In this document: positions 32,214 through 45,708 of the stretch, in pieces | Layout of the letters: each line of letters begins with the position of its first letter | Position numbering within the stretch: position 1 is the first letter of the stretch | From: Cyclaneusma minus | Taxonomy: Eukaryota > Ascomycota > Leotiomycetes > Marthamycetales > Marthamycetaceae | Direction: 5' to 3' | NCBI GenBank assembly: GCA_037179335.1 | Contig: JAKZHN010000005.1 | Coordinates: 1,426,001-1,490,000 of the forward strand | Length of the DNA: 64,000 nucleotides | Made by a program: the position numbers and the translations under genes | Notes under the pieces: model-generated | Databases searched by the model: none | Told to the model about the DNA's origin: nothing | Seen by the model: only the letters and a program-made list of their open reading frames with translations

Positions 32214-35200
32214 TCATTCCGACGATTTCGAAGACCCTTCCTCTGTAATCGAGGGCACGGCCGTCGATACACTCTGTGCTCTCTCTCCATTTGCTTTCTC
32301 CGATGACATCCTTTCCATCAGCCCGCTGACTCCGCTATTGACCGCCTCGTCGTTGGTGGTATCGAAGATAACACCCATAATATTCAGACCGGACACATCT
32401 ACTGCGGGTGTTTTCGGTAGTGGTGGTCCTTCTTCCTCCACTGGTGTTTTCTCCTCGCCCTTCTCGTCCAGTCCCATCAGCGCGGGCGGGCGGTGTCGCA
32501 TAGCTCTAGCCTTCGCCAAGCTGATAGTCTTCTGCTGGTAGCTTGTCGTGACGGGCTTAGTGTCATCACGATCTATCGTTGCTTTCATGAGTGCGGCCAT
32601 CCACAAGCGTCCTTGTTTCAGATTCGGCACTGCGAAATAGTGCACTGTCGGCTTGGTGAAGCTCACTGCTTTGGAAAGGCCGGCACGAGGTGGAACTAGC
32701 TTGAATATGAACATGCTGTCGGAATTTGGGCCGCCATCGTCGGGTTGGTTTGCTGCCTGGGTTGATGCGATTGTAGGCGTCATGGCGTCGGAAGGCGAGG
32801 CTGGCTTGGCTTTTGCTCCTGTCATAGTCGCGTGTAGGCCTGTGAGATAGTCGTTATCTGCAGGAAGCACCCGATGGAACGATATATCTATCACGCCTCG
32901 CTCTTCCTCGTCATTTTCAGTATAATAGTACGACAATCGGCGACCCTTGAGGACGAAAAGTCGAGGCTTCCAGGTGGCCATTAAAGCTGAGGACTTCTTT
33001 TTCATCCAGCCACTATAGTCGCAGCCCACCATCTGTTCCTGGGGTGTCTTCTTGTGGAGTCCAAGTAGATAAGCGCTGGTCTCTTTTTTCGTCTTCCTTT
33101 TGCTGCTGCTTTTGGTGGATGTTGATGTTGCCGAAGGTCTTGGACTTTTACCAGTCCCAGTTGATTCGCGGCCTTCGAGTTCCAAGCTTTCCCCCTTGGA
33201 CGGGCTACTAGATGTGCGTGACGGTGATATAAGTGGCGAATCTTTTGGAGCAATAGACTGTGACATGCTCTCAAGTCGATGATCCAGCTTATCTGAGATG
33301 GTGCGGAAGTTGAAACCACGAGTCTTAGGCTTGCCATGGGCGTCGGCTTGTGGTTCAGAAAGTGGAGTCTTCGGTGAACTGGAGGCAGTGGTAAATCGAT
33401 CCCCATCGAGCTTTGTAACCATGGGGGAATCCGAGTCCTTGGGTGGTGGTCTGGGGTGTGGCGGTTCGAGGGAAGATGTTGAAGGTGTCCTGCGTTCCCT
33501 TCGGACCGTTAGACCGTAGTACTTTTGGGTGGCTGGTGAAACGTTAGGATCGCGGATAGAATCGAAGCTGCTATATCTCGAATGCCGGCCGTGAGCGGCC
33601 GCTCGCAGCCTCTGTTCGTCTGTATAACTTGGCCCGCGAGAATGTGAAACAGTATCCCTCTTTTTGAGAACATTGCGCTTCCGACCATCCATCTCTCCCC
33701 CAGAAAAGTAGCCGCGGTCCACGTCCAGCTGTGTGACGAGAGGTGTATTGCTAGGTCCGTCAAGCTGATAAAATGGAGATTTCAAACCTGCTGAAGATAG
33801 CGGTCTCGGGCTCGTGGCAGCTGCCGAGCTTAGTGTCCAGCCTTTGTCAAAAGACGGTTGCTTTTTGTGCGACACATCGAGGGTGCTTGAATCAGGGGTA
33901 GTTGTGTTCACCAGCGTGCTCCCCAAGGATGGAGTACCATTATCTATGGACGAATGGCGTCTAGAGTGATGGAGATCGCGAATCGATGCTGCTGAAGGTC
34001 GATGCTCGCTACCAATACGCGGAGAGCCATCACCCGCAACAAGTGGCTGTGGATAACTTGAAGGTGCCATCGAGGTCGAATTATTGCGCACACTCGACTG
34101 GCGAGAAGAGCGTCCATTTTGCCGCAGTCCATTGCCTTCCATTACCCCTGTGATACTGGGGACCACGCTGCCATTGCTGGCGCTTCTCTGTTTTCCTTTA
34201 TCGCTCAAGTCATCGTAGTCACTGCCGAAAGTAGTCTGTGTGTTGCGCCGGCCCTGGGACATCGAGCTCAACTGAACCTCATTCTGTAGAGATTTAATCT
34301 TTTGCCAGGTTTTCAGCCGTCGCCCAACAGAGCCCAGATCGAATTCCTTCAGAAAGACGGATGTTTGCTCCATTCCAAGAAGCACCTCCCCAGATATCTC
34401 CTGCTCTCTAAAAACGTTGCAATGCTTTGTTTCCACACCGACAGAGCCTAGATAATTGGCTACCTGCTCTGGAGTCCATGACGCAACTTCTTCCCGGTCA
34501 TGGAAATTCTCCTCTTCTTCGTCGGTTTCCTCACCCGGAATGTAGGACATTCGGTGGTCGATATGGCTACTGTAGTCGCTCCCGGAATCGTTGAGGTGGT
34601 TGTTCACGCGCGGCAGGTTCATATCCAATATATGTTCTTGGATCACGGTGAGGGTTTCAGTCATGATTGGGCTTTGCTGGTGATCCGCGCTTGTTATGCT
34701 CGGAACAGATTTGGAAAAAGACGAGCCAGTGGAAGTCAGAGGCCGGCCATTGGTATTTGTGCTTTCCTGAAGCGGCATTACTGGCAGCTGGGAAGACTTG
34801 CTGGGCGTGTCCATCACCTCCGAGGCACTGGCGTGTCGAGTCTGCGGCTGCATACTGTTTGCCTCAGGCGAGGGTGCCGACAGTCTCGACTCGATGCTAT
34901 TTGCGAGACTCTCTCCGTCTAGCGGTATAGGAGGAGGACGCGGAGTCACCGGGACAAGAGGAGGCGCGGGTTGAGGAGCGGGTTTGGTATACACTAATTT
35001 TGAAAGTCAGCTCCCAAGGCCATGCGCCTAACGCCCATATATTTACTTGCCTTCTGGGAACAGGCCGTTACTCCCGTTGCCTAGATGTCGGCCCAAGTAC
35101 CAGCCGTCACCGAATTCATCGTCCCGCTCGATCAATTCCACGCGGTCGCCCTTAATGAGACTGAGTTCGTCGGAGCTGCGCGAGTGGAAGTCGTCTGGTT

Positions 35201-35454
35201 ATGGTGTCAGTGAGGTTGCATAAACATGAAACGGCCGACGAAATTGAAGCAAGTTAAGTGCAGCGCAAGGCAGGTGAGAGAGAGAGGATACTCGCAGCTA
35301 TGTGCCGCAGAGCACAACTCATCCGGAGTGCTGGGAAGCGGCAGCAGCACTGCCGTCTCGTCGCAATAGGGTCGCACTCACGGATGACAATCAGAATTTG
35401 GCCCGGCTCGGGCCTGTCGCCAGCCCTCTCGCTGGCAGATCGTGATGGCATCAT
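32214..35454 (-). CDS. Boi-like polarity protein (SH3-SAM-PH)
   Basis: A scaffold of the Boi1/Boi2 type, linking Cdc42/Bem1 polarity signalling with exocytosis at growth sites. Exons 35382-35454, 35051-35194 and 32214-34993 give 998 residues. SH3 lies at about residues 17-70 (QILIVIHDFHSRSSDELSLI..., GDGWYLGRHLGNGSNGLFPE). SAM starts near residue 238 (SWTPEQVANYLGSVGV... to LKTWQKI). PH lies in the last third (GWMKKKSSALMATWKPRLFVLKGRRLSYYY ... HYFAVPNLKQGRLWMAALMKA). Long Ser/Pro-rich linkers separate them. Intron 2 needs a GC donor (GAAG|GCAAGT) to keep the frame, a known minor class; intron 1 is GT-AG. Confidence 0.92.
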
Positions 35455-37078
35455 CTTGGCTCCTGATCCGGGCCTCTCGCAGGTCGTCCTACGGGATAGA
35501 TGGCAGCATCGACGGGCGGTTGGCGGAGCAGTCGTGCAGGGCGTGGAAAGAAGTGCAGTTGGCGCACGCAAAGCCTCGGGCGGACAGCGCTGTATGTAAA
35601 GAAATCGAGGCGACGGACACGACGGTGTGGGAAGCGTGCCGGGAGGCTGAAAAGCTAGAGTTTCGTCTGTAACAAGCTCAATTTACAGCTGACGCTCCGA
35701 GCTCAGGCGTAGGTGTAGCGATGCGGTGGCGGTCGCAGTCATCCAGACATGGGGCCCGCGTGGTGGTAGATAAGTGGTAGCGATTGGAGTTGGCCGAAGC
35801 ATGCGAATGCGATGCACAACAACAAGAACGCCGCCTAGGACAAGCTCACACTTTACGTAGAACGGTCGTGGAGATAATTCCGAGCAGCGGTAGCATGAGA
35901 CACAAGCTGCTGAAGGAGCCGAGCCAGGCCGGGTCGGGCCTAGAGGATTGTTAATCCTTATGTAGTATTAATAGAGCTGGTGTTGCATACATGTAGAACT
36001 AAATGTCGCCGTCTGAGCGGTGTCATGTTGGGCAAGTGACAAAATAGAGTCCGTCCTATATTTTCTCCTGATGCTAAACAACACCAGTACACTTCCATCC
36101 CGCGGCTCCAATACAGTCTCCCACCACGGCTTCCCAGCACCTTCTCGAGTTCGAAGACGGTCTAAGAACATGTGAGCGGAGCGGGACGTCTATTAGTATC
36201 GCGTTACAGCCGGGTAGACAACATTGAAGCAAACCAACCAACTAGGTAGTGAATGAAATGCTCACAGCAACGCCAGCATTTCGAGACAAAGTAAATACAA
36301 GAGGGAAGAAACGAGTGTTGAAGAAATTATAACATGAAATAACAAAAGGCAAGCCGTCCTCAGTCCTCATGTTGGCGAATCTTGAAATGATCAGTGACGA
36401 GCCGACACATTCCTTCCACTCGCTGTTGATGTCGGGTCTCTGACTCGGGATTCCAATCTGATAATGGCACTTGACTGATCAGAGGATCGCCAGGGACAAG
36501 TGGGTGCCTAAGACACAATTTGCGCGTCGGGTCTGGCGGCCGCCCTCGAAGTCGTGAAATTTGGTGACTTTCTCTCAGCGCCAAGGCAGCGGCACCCATT
36601 CGAATGACTTGTGAAGAAGGGCAGCGAAACTATCTTGGCCACGCACTCATGCAATTGTTGACAGATGTCGGTCCGGCAGAGAAGGGCAGCCCATTATTGA
36701 ACAGCATCTGGCCTGCACAGCGAACAAGGGCCCTCTGTTGGCGGGAAAGAGAGCAGCAAGCCCGTCTGCGAGACGGGCGCATCTTCACCTCGCTCGCTGT
36801 CTCACGCCCGTCCCTCACAAGTCAACACCCCACCTTAAACGCCGCGACTCCCTCCAATCCTGCCTCTGCCACCACGACCCGACGGGACTGTCGTTCTCTG
36901 CCAAACTCCCCATGAGAAGTCGGTCTCTCGTCTCATGCACCTTCACTCCCCATAAATACCATCTCGCGGCCCCGCGCCCCGCCTTTGGTTGCCTTCTTTG
37001 ACCATGCTTCTTCTGCCTCCCAAAATTCCTGATCGTACCGAAATACTCCTCGTGCATTTCGCGTGTGTCTCTTAAGCA
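35455..37078. other. Divergent promoter region Boi-like/MIZ gene
   Basis: 1.6 kb between divergent genes. A minus-strand open frame at 36360-36599 (79 codons) is the only moderately protein-like stretch and I do not support it. No RNA or mobile element seen. Confidence 0.45.
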
Positions 37079-40000
37079 ATGCCCAGACTAGGAAGAGACG
37101 CGCTGCCTTCCAGCAGAGATCACGAAGTGGCGACATCCAACAGCACGCTGAATGCCTTCCTAGGCGGGCGGCAAAAGACTTGGATGAACGGGAGTGCCGC
37201 CGATGTGAGGCCAACTCCACGTCCGAGACCACATGCAGCCCAGCAGTAAGTCTGCCCATTGCCTCTTTGACTGAATTTGTGAAGCTGCTGTGTATTAGGG
37301 AAACTGAGGTTCCTGGGCAAACGCGTTATCGATGGCTCACTGACTTGCGACTACAGATCAGTCGCCGCTGTCCTGCCATCTCCAGCTCCGAGTGAAGAAC
37401 CGAGCCCTATCCAGCTTCAACAAACCCTGGAAAGCCCAGGTCCTTCTCCAACCTTTCCCGAAACCCCAGAAATGGAAGAACCAATGGCGCAAGCAGTACT
37501 ACCACCTGCCCCAGCCGTACGCGCGCCGATGCAGAATGCCCAGAATTCAGCATCTGCCGTTACCTCTCCCATCTCGATACAAAGTCCTGGTCTACCAAGA
37601 AATACATCAGCGCAGCAGCCAGTGAATCCGCCCAATGGTAATACTGCGAATGTTTCTCAGCAGAGAATGAATAGAGCGCCAAGCCAGCTTCACATAGCCC
37701 CGGCCCCAACACCTGGAACTGATCAACATCAAGATAAGCGCGCTAGGATTGGGTGAGTGCTACAGAGACTCTTAATCTTGGGGCTTGAAAAATGAACATC
37801 GGATGTTTCTGGCAGTCATTGCTCTAAGCTGGCCATCGTTTTGCAATTGTGGAACACTTTCGCTGACTTTCATCTGCAGACCCCCGACTTCTTTAGATCC
37901 CGATCAATTGTCGCAGGAGTACCAGAAGGCGATCCATAACCATATCTCGAGTTGCGGTGGGGAGCAGAGTCTCAACAACACTACCGAGAGGCCCAGGTAC
38001 AACCTCCTCCGGAACGCATGCAAGAAGAAGGATTGGTTCTATCTTGCTTTCCATCAATGCTTTTGCCTCTGGACCCTGAATCCGCAAATGTTGGTCCGTA
38101 TGGATGGATTTGGCGACGTCAATGTCAACAGGGATGCCTTCGTGATCGCCGGACAGCTACTTCGGGATAACTCCACCATCAGTCCCCGTCATCTCAGCTG
38201 GTTAGCGAATTTCCCGGAGCCCACTTGCAATCTTTTGCAGCGCAGGGAGTGGCAAGAAACTTTCGGTGTCGGTGGGGTTGCAACATGTCTGCAGAGACTG
38301 GCCGGGAATTGGACCACGTTCACCGCAGAATGCCAGCAGCGTCAATACCCTCCCCTCGTGGAAGAGATGCACAGCAGGCTTTTCCTGCTCTCCCCGACTC
38401 TCCAGCATGTGGTGTTCACAGCGACCCGAAGGAATATAGGCATCAAGGACGATGGTATATACAGCCAACAAGTAGATGAGTGGTTTCTGAACGATCAAGA
38501 GGACTATGCCAAGTTACTGAAACGACGGCTGTCCCCATTTCCTCCGACCGAAACAGAACTTGAGCAGCGAAGACAGCTGCTCATTACAAGGTACAAACAA
38601 TTCCACCAGCAACGACTGCAATGCAGACAGCAGCCTCCAGTGGGCTCGAATATCGAGAATCAGCCGAATCATCCCCAGCGAAGTGGATCGGGTAGCGCTC
38701 CCCCAAGGCCACCGCATCAACGCCAGCCCTCTGACAACCGTCAAGCACTCTCCAATACCACCAATGGGTATTCTCCAGCCGTTATCCCGTCCAATAGCCC
38801 GCTGAATAGTCCGATGATCGATCAATTCCAGAATCTAACCTACCAGCCGAATGCCCCGACTCCGAACGGCTTTCACAGCAGGCAATCATCAAATGCCAGT
38901 CCAGTACCGATGCAACAGCCACACATGTCTCCATACATGCCTGTAAATTCTCCGGTTCCTAGCAATGCCAATGGTCCCATCTCCCCTCAATTGATGCAAG
39001 CACCTCCTAGCCACCTTGCGTCCCATCCGATGACACCTGTACTGAGAAGCAACGACAACAACAGTCCGGGACCCCAGGGGCAACCAATGGTACAAGGCTA
39101 TCAGAACCAGATGGTACAACCGCAAGCTGCATACGTGGGTCCCACAGGTCCCGTGAACATGCAGCAGCAACAAGCCTTCCAGCGGCACGCTCTGCAGCGA
39201 CACCCTCAGCGACACCCTCAGCTTCAGGCTCAGCAACAAGCTCAGCAACAAGCTCAGCAACAAGCTCAGTACCAAGCCCAGCATCAAGCCCAGCAAATTC
39301 AGCAGCAAGTTCAGCAAGCCCAGCAATCAACCCAGCAGCACATGCAACCCATGCAACAAATGCAACAAATGCAACAAATGGGAATGCTCAGATATCAACA
39401 GGCCCAACAAGCCCAACAGCAGAGAGCCCAGATGTGGCAACAGGGGCAAGCGCAGCAGCAGCGACAGTCGCGATTAGGACCTCCTCGTTTCCCTGCACAG
39501 GTATTTCCCGCACCAGCAAACCTGCAGACTGCCCGTCCAATGGCCTCTCCACAAGCCCCAAATGGCGCGATACCGACCCAGAATGCTTCCCGGCATTCAT
39601 CGCTTGGCTCTAACACTCTGAACTCCCCTGGACCCGCCCCTGCTCAGTTAAATGCTCTTGAACGAAGCATGGTTGCACAGTTGACACAGCAGGCGTTGTT
39701 CCCGCCAGCAGACTACATACCGCAGCCATCCGCACCAAATCCCTCGGTCACTGCACTCCACCAGAGTGGTGTCCGGAGCCCACGCCTCGTCCCCACCGAT
39801 CCTCCCGTAGCAACTGCACAACATTCGAAACGGTACTACCAAGTCGTTGTGGATTTTGCGACGAAGCCGATACTGGTTCCCGCAAATAAGGTTACTACGT
39901 ACGAGTTCCAGATGTCCAAGGAAGACTTCGCCCGAGTCGCAAATGATGTCTACGTCGATGGAGAACCTGTGGCCAGACGTCGAGTTGCTCGTGGCTCACG

Positions 40001-40889
40001 ACAATACAGGCTGAGATGCGCGAAAGCTGGCAAGAACGAAGAACTGGGACCGGCCGACTGGGTGGTCAAAGACCACAGCTGGCCCGAACATATCTTCGTC
40101 GAATTCAACGGTCATTATCCTGAGCTGAGGCGGAAGCAACCGCATCACGGCAAAGACCTAGCTCTTGATCTCACACCTCATCTGAAGCACGGCGATGGGG
40201 CTGCTGGGGCGAATAGCCTCAAAGTGTCCATTAGCCAGGCTAAAGGCCAGCCAAAGCCCACGTATGCGCTAGCGATTGAGATAATCGAAGTGCTGGATCA
40301 TCAGCAGGTTACTGAGCAGATTCTTGAAAATAATCGTATACCTGCCGACGAGACGCTGAAGAAGATAAAAGCCATCTTGTCGGGTTCTGACGATGACGAT
40401 ATAGTAGCTGTCAGCACTGATCTTACTATCGACCTTACCGACCCGTTCATGGCCAAGATATTCGATACTCCTGTCCGTGGCAAGTACTGCTTGCATCGAG
40501 AGTGCTTCGATCTGTACACCTTTCTCGAAACACGCGCATCGAAGTTCAGAAAACCCATGGAGCCCTGTATGCCAGATGTCTGGAAGTGTCCCCGGTGCGG
40601 CAAGGATGCGCGTCCTATGAACCTAGTAGTGGATGATTTTCTGCTCGATGTAAGGCAGAAGCTTGAACAGCAAGATAAGCTTGACACCAAGGCTATTCTC
40701 GTCAACCAGAGCGGAGAATGGAAACCGAAGGAAGAGGAAATGACTGGCACGGGAAGATTGAGAAAAGGAGACGCTGATGGAGATGATTCTGACGAGGGCG
40801 AGCCACTGGCACAACGAGCACAACGAGCACAGCGAGCACAGCGAGCACAACCAAAAAAGCCCGCGCCGGAGGTCATCGAAATCGACTGA
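37079..40889 (+). CDS. MIZ/SP-RING zinc-finger protein (PIAS/Siz-like, putative SUMO E3 ligase)
   Basis: Three exons (37079-37245, 37357-37752, 37880-40889) give 1190 residues. The SP-RING (about residues 1050-1095) reads RGKYCLHRECFDLYTFLE...MPDVWKCPRCGKDARPMNLVVD and shows the Cys-His-Cys-Cys ligand pattern. Just upstream is VSTDLTIDLTDPF, a SUMO-interacting-motif-like stretch, and the protein ends EVIEID, another possible one. A conserved helical region follows the variable N-terminus (DQLSQEYQKAIHNHISS...CKKKDWFYLAFHQCFCLW), then long Gln/Pro/Ala-rich low complexity. It lacks an evident SAP domain, so it is closer to the fungal MIZ/Zimp type than to Siz1. SUMO ligase activity is inferred from the domain. 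Confidence 0.88.
39228..39275 (+). repeat. Four 12-bp units encoding an Ala-Gln-Gln-Gln run
   Basis: GCTCAGCAACAA is repeated three times exactly and a fourth time with changes, inside a Gln-rich tract of the MIZ gene that continues to about 39460. Such tracts often vary in length between isolates. Confidence 0.85.
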
Positions 40890-42556
40890 GTCAGCTTGCA
40901 CTGGGCCGCTGTTGCAAATTTCCGACAGCCTTTTCCGGCCGCTACATACGAACGGTATCTCAGAATCTCGGGCGAAATTCGTTAATTTTTTTGTATCACG
41001 ATAGCGTTGCAGCATTTGCATCGGCATGCTCAAGCGTTGGACTATCGGGTTGCACATCGCGACCCAACGATTGTTGATAGCGGTGGCATCATTGTTGTTA
41101 CTAGTATGTTTATTTTTTGTACGACACTTTTTACCGAAGGCAGCCGAGAATGGGTCTTCCGCGACGCATTCAAACAAACAGCATGGGGTTTTTACTTTTA
41201 ATGCATGGGCTCTCTGGAGAATTAAAACATTGTTCGGACCTTCGGTTCCGAATGGGAGGACGTTGATGAAATGGCGTCTTGGGGGGTGGGACACTTGGAT
41301 TCTTCTGCACGGCTTTCTGTTTTGAGTTGTTTCGAGGCGACATCATATCATACCCCAGGGAGCGAGCGATGTGGTGTTTACGTGCTGGGTGGGAGAGGGA
41401 GGCACGCATGGTTTCTTGTTTGATAAAAGAAGAATGAGGAGAGGTTAAACGAGAAAAATTCGAAGAGTTTCTAAAATCTGATTGGACTCGAATTGGTGAT
41501 TTGTGTGTACCAGTGGCTTCGGATTCGTAATTATTTCCGAGTTCTGCGGATGCTTCTCTGATTCTGGGTCACAGAGGCGCCTGGCGACGCCTGGTAAGTA
41601 GGTTGGTTTTGACATGGGTTGATTCGTGGAAATTTCATGTTCCTCCCTCGAATGAGGATTGAGAATCCAATCAGCCCCCGACGCCCGTCGATATACGTGT
41701 GCTCGAGCACCGCCAACTCACATTCGAGCCAACAAGCGAGTCATCAGTCAAGTCTGGGGGCGGCTAAGCGTTGTTGGCCATTACCCATGTTCCGGTGGTC
41801 GCAAACCATTCCCTTCGAACAGCCTTACGGCCGATACGTCGCCCTGTTCGACGCCTTGCATTTGCCTTCAAGACAGTGCTATGTGCTTCCCCTTGTTATT
41901 CGCCAGATCGCTGATTACCACTTCTGTTTTCTTTGGCTGTCTCTCAGGGCTTCCAGCCACACCACCTGACCACCACCTACGACGGCTTTCCCACGTGTAA
42001 AAATAGAAGGATGGTTGTGTATGGTGAATTTTCGGCTTCGTGCCTCCCACCCACCGGATCGAATGGACGTCTGAACGGAGCTGATGAAGTTTGATTCGTG
42101 CTGTGGTTCTGTACCTGGTATCTATGGACCGACTCTTCTTTTTGTTTTTACCGGGGTGATTTCAGGATTGAAGATTTCTTGGGTTGCATTTTTCATTTCT
42201 GCTGATTACGGGGCTGCGAATCACTGGATATCTGGATGGAGCTGGGCGAGTGTGGCGCGTTGGGTGAACAGTTGGCTGGGCAGGGAGCGTATCAACATTG
42301 GAGTGCTGCCACGCGTCTGCTTTGTGAGTCACAATTGATTGAGGCTCTGTTCAAAATGGGGGCAGAAGGACTTTCTCATATAAGTTGGCCGTGTCAAGAG
42401 GTAAAATGAGTGCTTTCTCGCAAATATGCAAGTTTGACGACACTTACTGTTGTGGGGTGTCTGGACATCACTGAAATACCGACATTTCATTGAATTAGGC
42501 GAATACAGTCTATTCCAGCGTTCGTCAAGGAATATACGATTCTCACGGGTCAAATT
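40890..42556. other. Intergenic upstream of the MFS gene
   Basis: 1.7 kb with only scattered short open frames. It includes the MIZ gene 3' end and the transporter promoter. No transposon features seen. Confidence 0.45.
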
Positions 42557-44325
42557 ATGGCAACTTATCAGGATATAGACCATACCTTTCGGGATATAGA
42601 CGACAGGCTGGGAGAGGTTCAAAAGATGGTAGCAGACCACTTGAAAGATCTAGAAAATAGGATGGGAGAGCTTTCAGAGATGATGGAAGCGATCAACTGG
42701 ACGGGTCCTGATGATCCAGACGATCCGTTGAATTGGCCCACGTGGAAGAGATACTATCATTTGCTTCCTCCGGCTATCATATCGCTTTCTGCGTGAGTTC
42801 CCCTTCATATCCTTATTCCTGGTGGTTCATGGCGTTTGTGGTGAGACTAAGGAACTCTGGCCTTCTTTGGTCATAGAGCTTGTCATGAATGCCTAGGACT
42901 GTGATCAGAGATTACTGTATTTGGGAGAATGCTCACATTTATGACGCTAACGGATTCGCAGCTCTCTCGGCTCCTCGATTTATACGCCTGCTATTCCTCA
43001 AGTCATCGAGCACTTTGGAGTCAGCGAAACCGTTGCATTTCTCCCGCTGACCTTCTACGTCTTCGCATTAGGACTTGGCCCCGTCATCGCCGCCCCCTTA
43101 TCTGAGACCTATGGCCGTTCCATGGTCTATCTCATCTCTGCTCCCCTCGGATGCCTCTTCGCAATGGGAGCTGGCTTATCACCAACCTTCGCCGGGCTTG
43201 TGATTCTTCGATTCTTAGCCGGTCTAGCCTTCAGTCCATGTCTCGCTGTCGGCTCTGGAACAATTGCAGATGTTACAACAATCCGAGAAAGAGCTTCTGC
43301 ATCCGCTATGTACATTCTAGCACCGTTTCTAGGCCCTGCTCTCGGTCCCGTTCTAGGCGTATTCGCCGCCACACGTCAAAATTTCCGCTGGACTCAATAC
43401 GTGCTCGTATTCTTTGGCGCCTTTTCGTTTCTTCTCATATTGCCCATGAGTGAGACATACAAGAAAACAATCCTAGAGAGGCGTGCTAAGAGGCTTGGAA
43501 AGCCCAAGCTTCCTACTCTTTACCCGACCACATCAGCGAAACTGAAGTTCTTACTGACAGTCATCCTCTTCCGTCCTATTCACATGCTCATCACCGAGCC
43601 CATCGTCGGATGCTTCAGTCTCTACGTCGCCTTCAACTTCAGCGTGCTCTTCGCCTTCTTCGCCTCCATCCCCTAAACCTTCGAATCCGTCTACCACTTC
43701 TCTGCCGTCTCTTCCGAGCTCATCTTTCTCGGCTTCGGTATTGGCTGTATTCTCACACTCCCTACTACCGCCCTACTCAATCGTTATTTCTACATGCCCC
43801 GTTACTCCTCTTCGCCAAACAACGTCGTAGCGCCCGAATACCGCTTGTATCCTGCTATGGGCGGCAGTATTGCACTTCCAGTATCGCTTTTCTGGTTTGC
43901 GTGGACGGCGAGAGCAGACGTGCATTGGGCTGTGCCCGCACTTGCGACAATCCCCTTTGCCTGGGGGAACTTGAGCGTGTTCCTGAGTTCTGCTATGTAT
44001 CTGGTAGACACTTACAGCGCATTGAATGGGGCGAGTGCGATGGCGGCAAACGGTTTGCTGAGGTATACGCTCGGGGCCGTGTTTCCCCTTTTTACTTTGC
44101 AGAGTAAGCTCTTCCCCCTTTTTTTTTCCGTGTTGGGGCGACAAGGGTTCTGATGAGGACACAATGACTGACTTGTGAGAAATAGTGTATGAACGACTGT
44201 GTATTGATTGGGCTACATCTTTGCTGGGGTTCCTTGCCTTGGCTATGACTCCGGTCCCTTGGGTTCTGTTCAAGTATGGACGCGTCATCAGATCGAAGAG
44301 CAGTTATGATACTTTTAAGGGTTGA
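42557..44325 (+). pseudogene. MFS transporter (multidrug/polyamine-antiporter type) with one in-frame stop
   Basis: Major facilitator drug:H+ antiporter-like protein. Exons 42557-42792, 42962-44103 and 44186-44325 join to 506 codons in one frame, but codon 317 (43674-43676) is TAA. The frame before and after it is intact and conserved: DPLNWPTWKRYYHLLPP, LPLTFYVFALGLGPVIAAPLSETYGR (MFS loop 2-3 motif), FGAFSFLLILPMSETYKKTIL, then past the stop LIFLGFGIGCILTLPTTALLNR, LFWFAWTARADVHWAVPALATIPFAWGNL and MYERLCIDWATSLLG. The stop replaces one residue in the FASIP-x-TFESVYHFS segment, usually aromatic in relatives as I remember. Readings: recent nonsense mutation, assembly error, or stop readthrough. 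A truncated product would end near the seventh membrane segment. Confidence 0.75.
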
Positions 44326-44482
44326 ACTCGCTGGAAAGCAGAAGGTTGCGACAAAGTATCAGTAGACAAGTGCGAAGTGGTATTAGACGGTTTAGACCAA
44401 TTTGACTGATGTCAGACAATTACAGTAGGAGTCCCGAGTCGATGAAAAGTCGGAAATCACATAATACATGCACCTACCTTAC

Positions 44483-45708
44483 CTACAACTTGGCCTTCCC
44501 CATCTTCGGCTTCACAGCAACCCTAGGATGATTCCCTGCTAAGTGCAGCCCTGTCAACTCCTCCAGCTTGTCGACCGCCTCATACGCCCTCCCCAGATCC
44601 ACCTTGATAGTCCCAAAGCCAGCCTTCCGCGCCCACTTCAAGTTTTCCCCTATGTCATCCAGAAACACAATATCCCCAGCCTTAACACCATTCTCCCAAC
44701 CCAATTTTTTCCCTCTTTCCGTGCCCGCATTTGCCTTGGCAAACTTGTCTAACTCGGAAAGTGCCAAGGCGTACATGCGAGGATCCGGTTTGCGCAGACC
44801 GACGTGGGCGGAGGAGATGAAGACATCGAACATGGCACGTACATCCTCGCCGAATTCCCGAACGTTGGGTTTGCTGAATTCGTGATCAGGAGGAAATATA
44901 ACAGTGTTGCTCAGTGCGGCGATGATGTATCTGTTGCTTGCCTTGAGAGCGCGGAGGGCAGGGACCATCCAAGGATCTGGATATCTGGAGGCTCTCATCA
45001 TCTCCCAAAACAGCTTCTCCGCATCGAGTTCCGGGACTGGAGGTATCTCGGAAGGTGGCTGTGAGTCTTTGACTTGGCTTCTGGCTTGGACTTGGGCGTA
45101 GAATTGCGACCAGAGATGCGGGTTACGCAGGTCGGAGTTGAAGGCTTGGAAAAAGGCGTCGCCGAGCGGGATTTCGCCGCGTTCGAGTTGGTGCCAGGAG
45201 CCGGTGGGGTTGGTTTTGGAGATGGAGTAGTTCACCCAGCCTGGGGGAATACCGCGCTCGAGCTCATAGTCGAGGATGGCTTGGAAGGGGGAGACAACCT
45301 GGGGGTTGTCAGATGTGCTTAGTAGACCAAAGGAGGTTTAAGGAATAGGACCAATCAACCTCGCAAAAGGCTCCACAAGTCTTGAAATTTGAACATGCGG
45401 TTTTGAAAGCGGACAAGATTCATTTTCCAGTGTATTTGTAAACAATCAGGACAGAGTTAAGGGGTTGTCAAAACGGGAACAGCGAGATCGAGCAAGAGAG
45501 GTTAACGAGAAACAATAATAGGGATCCCGAACTTGAGCAAATAGATAAGACAGGACGAGACTGAAAATCGAGAAGAAAGCATAGCAGACACAACGACTTC
45601 AAGATACAAGTCCAAATTCGGATATCGGGAGCAGCAGAATGAAAGATCACCCACACAAACACCGCCGATGTCGAAAAGGAGGACCTTGGGCTGTTTCTTT
45701 GGCGCCAT
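44483..45708 (-). CDS. HAD-superfamily hydrolase (epoxide-hydrolase-N/ACAD10-like)
   Basis: A haloacid-dehalogenase-fold hydrolase, probably a phosphatase of small metabolites. Exons 45655-45708 and 44483-45298 give 289 residues. Motif I is LLFDIGGVCV: the nucleophile Asp is present, but the +2 residue is Gly, as in the soluble-epoxide-hydrolase N-terminal group. Motif II is ALSNT, motif III the Lys in GLRKPDPRMY, and motif IV DIVFLDDIGENL. The 356-nt intron is long for this genome; its ends (GTGGGT...CCCCCAG) and the resulting GGVCVVSPFQAIL junction match the family. A TATA-less promoter is shared with the divergent RPL5. Confidence 0.88.

Noticed and set aside
36360..36599. Minus-strand 79-codon open frame upstream of the MIZ gene
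   Set aside because: Composition is plausible but there is no motif, no splice context and no recognised homologue; chance cannot be excluded.
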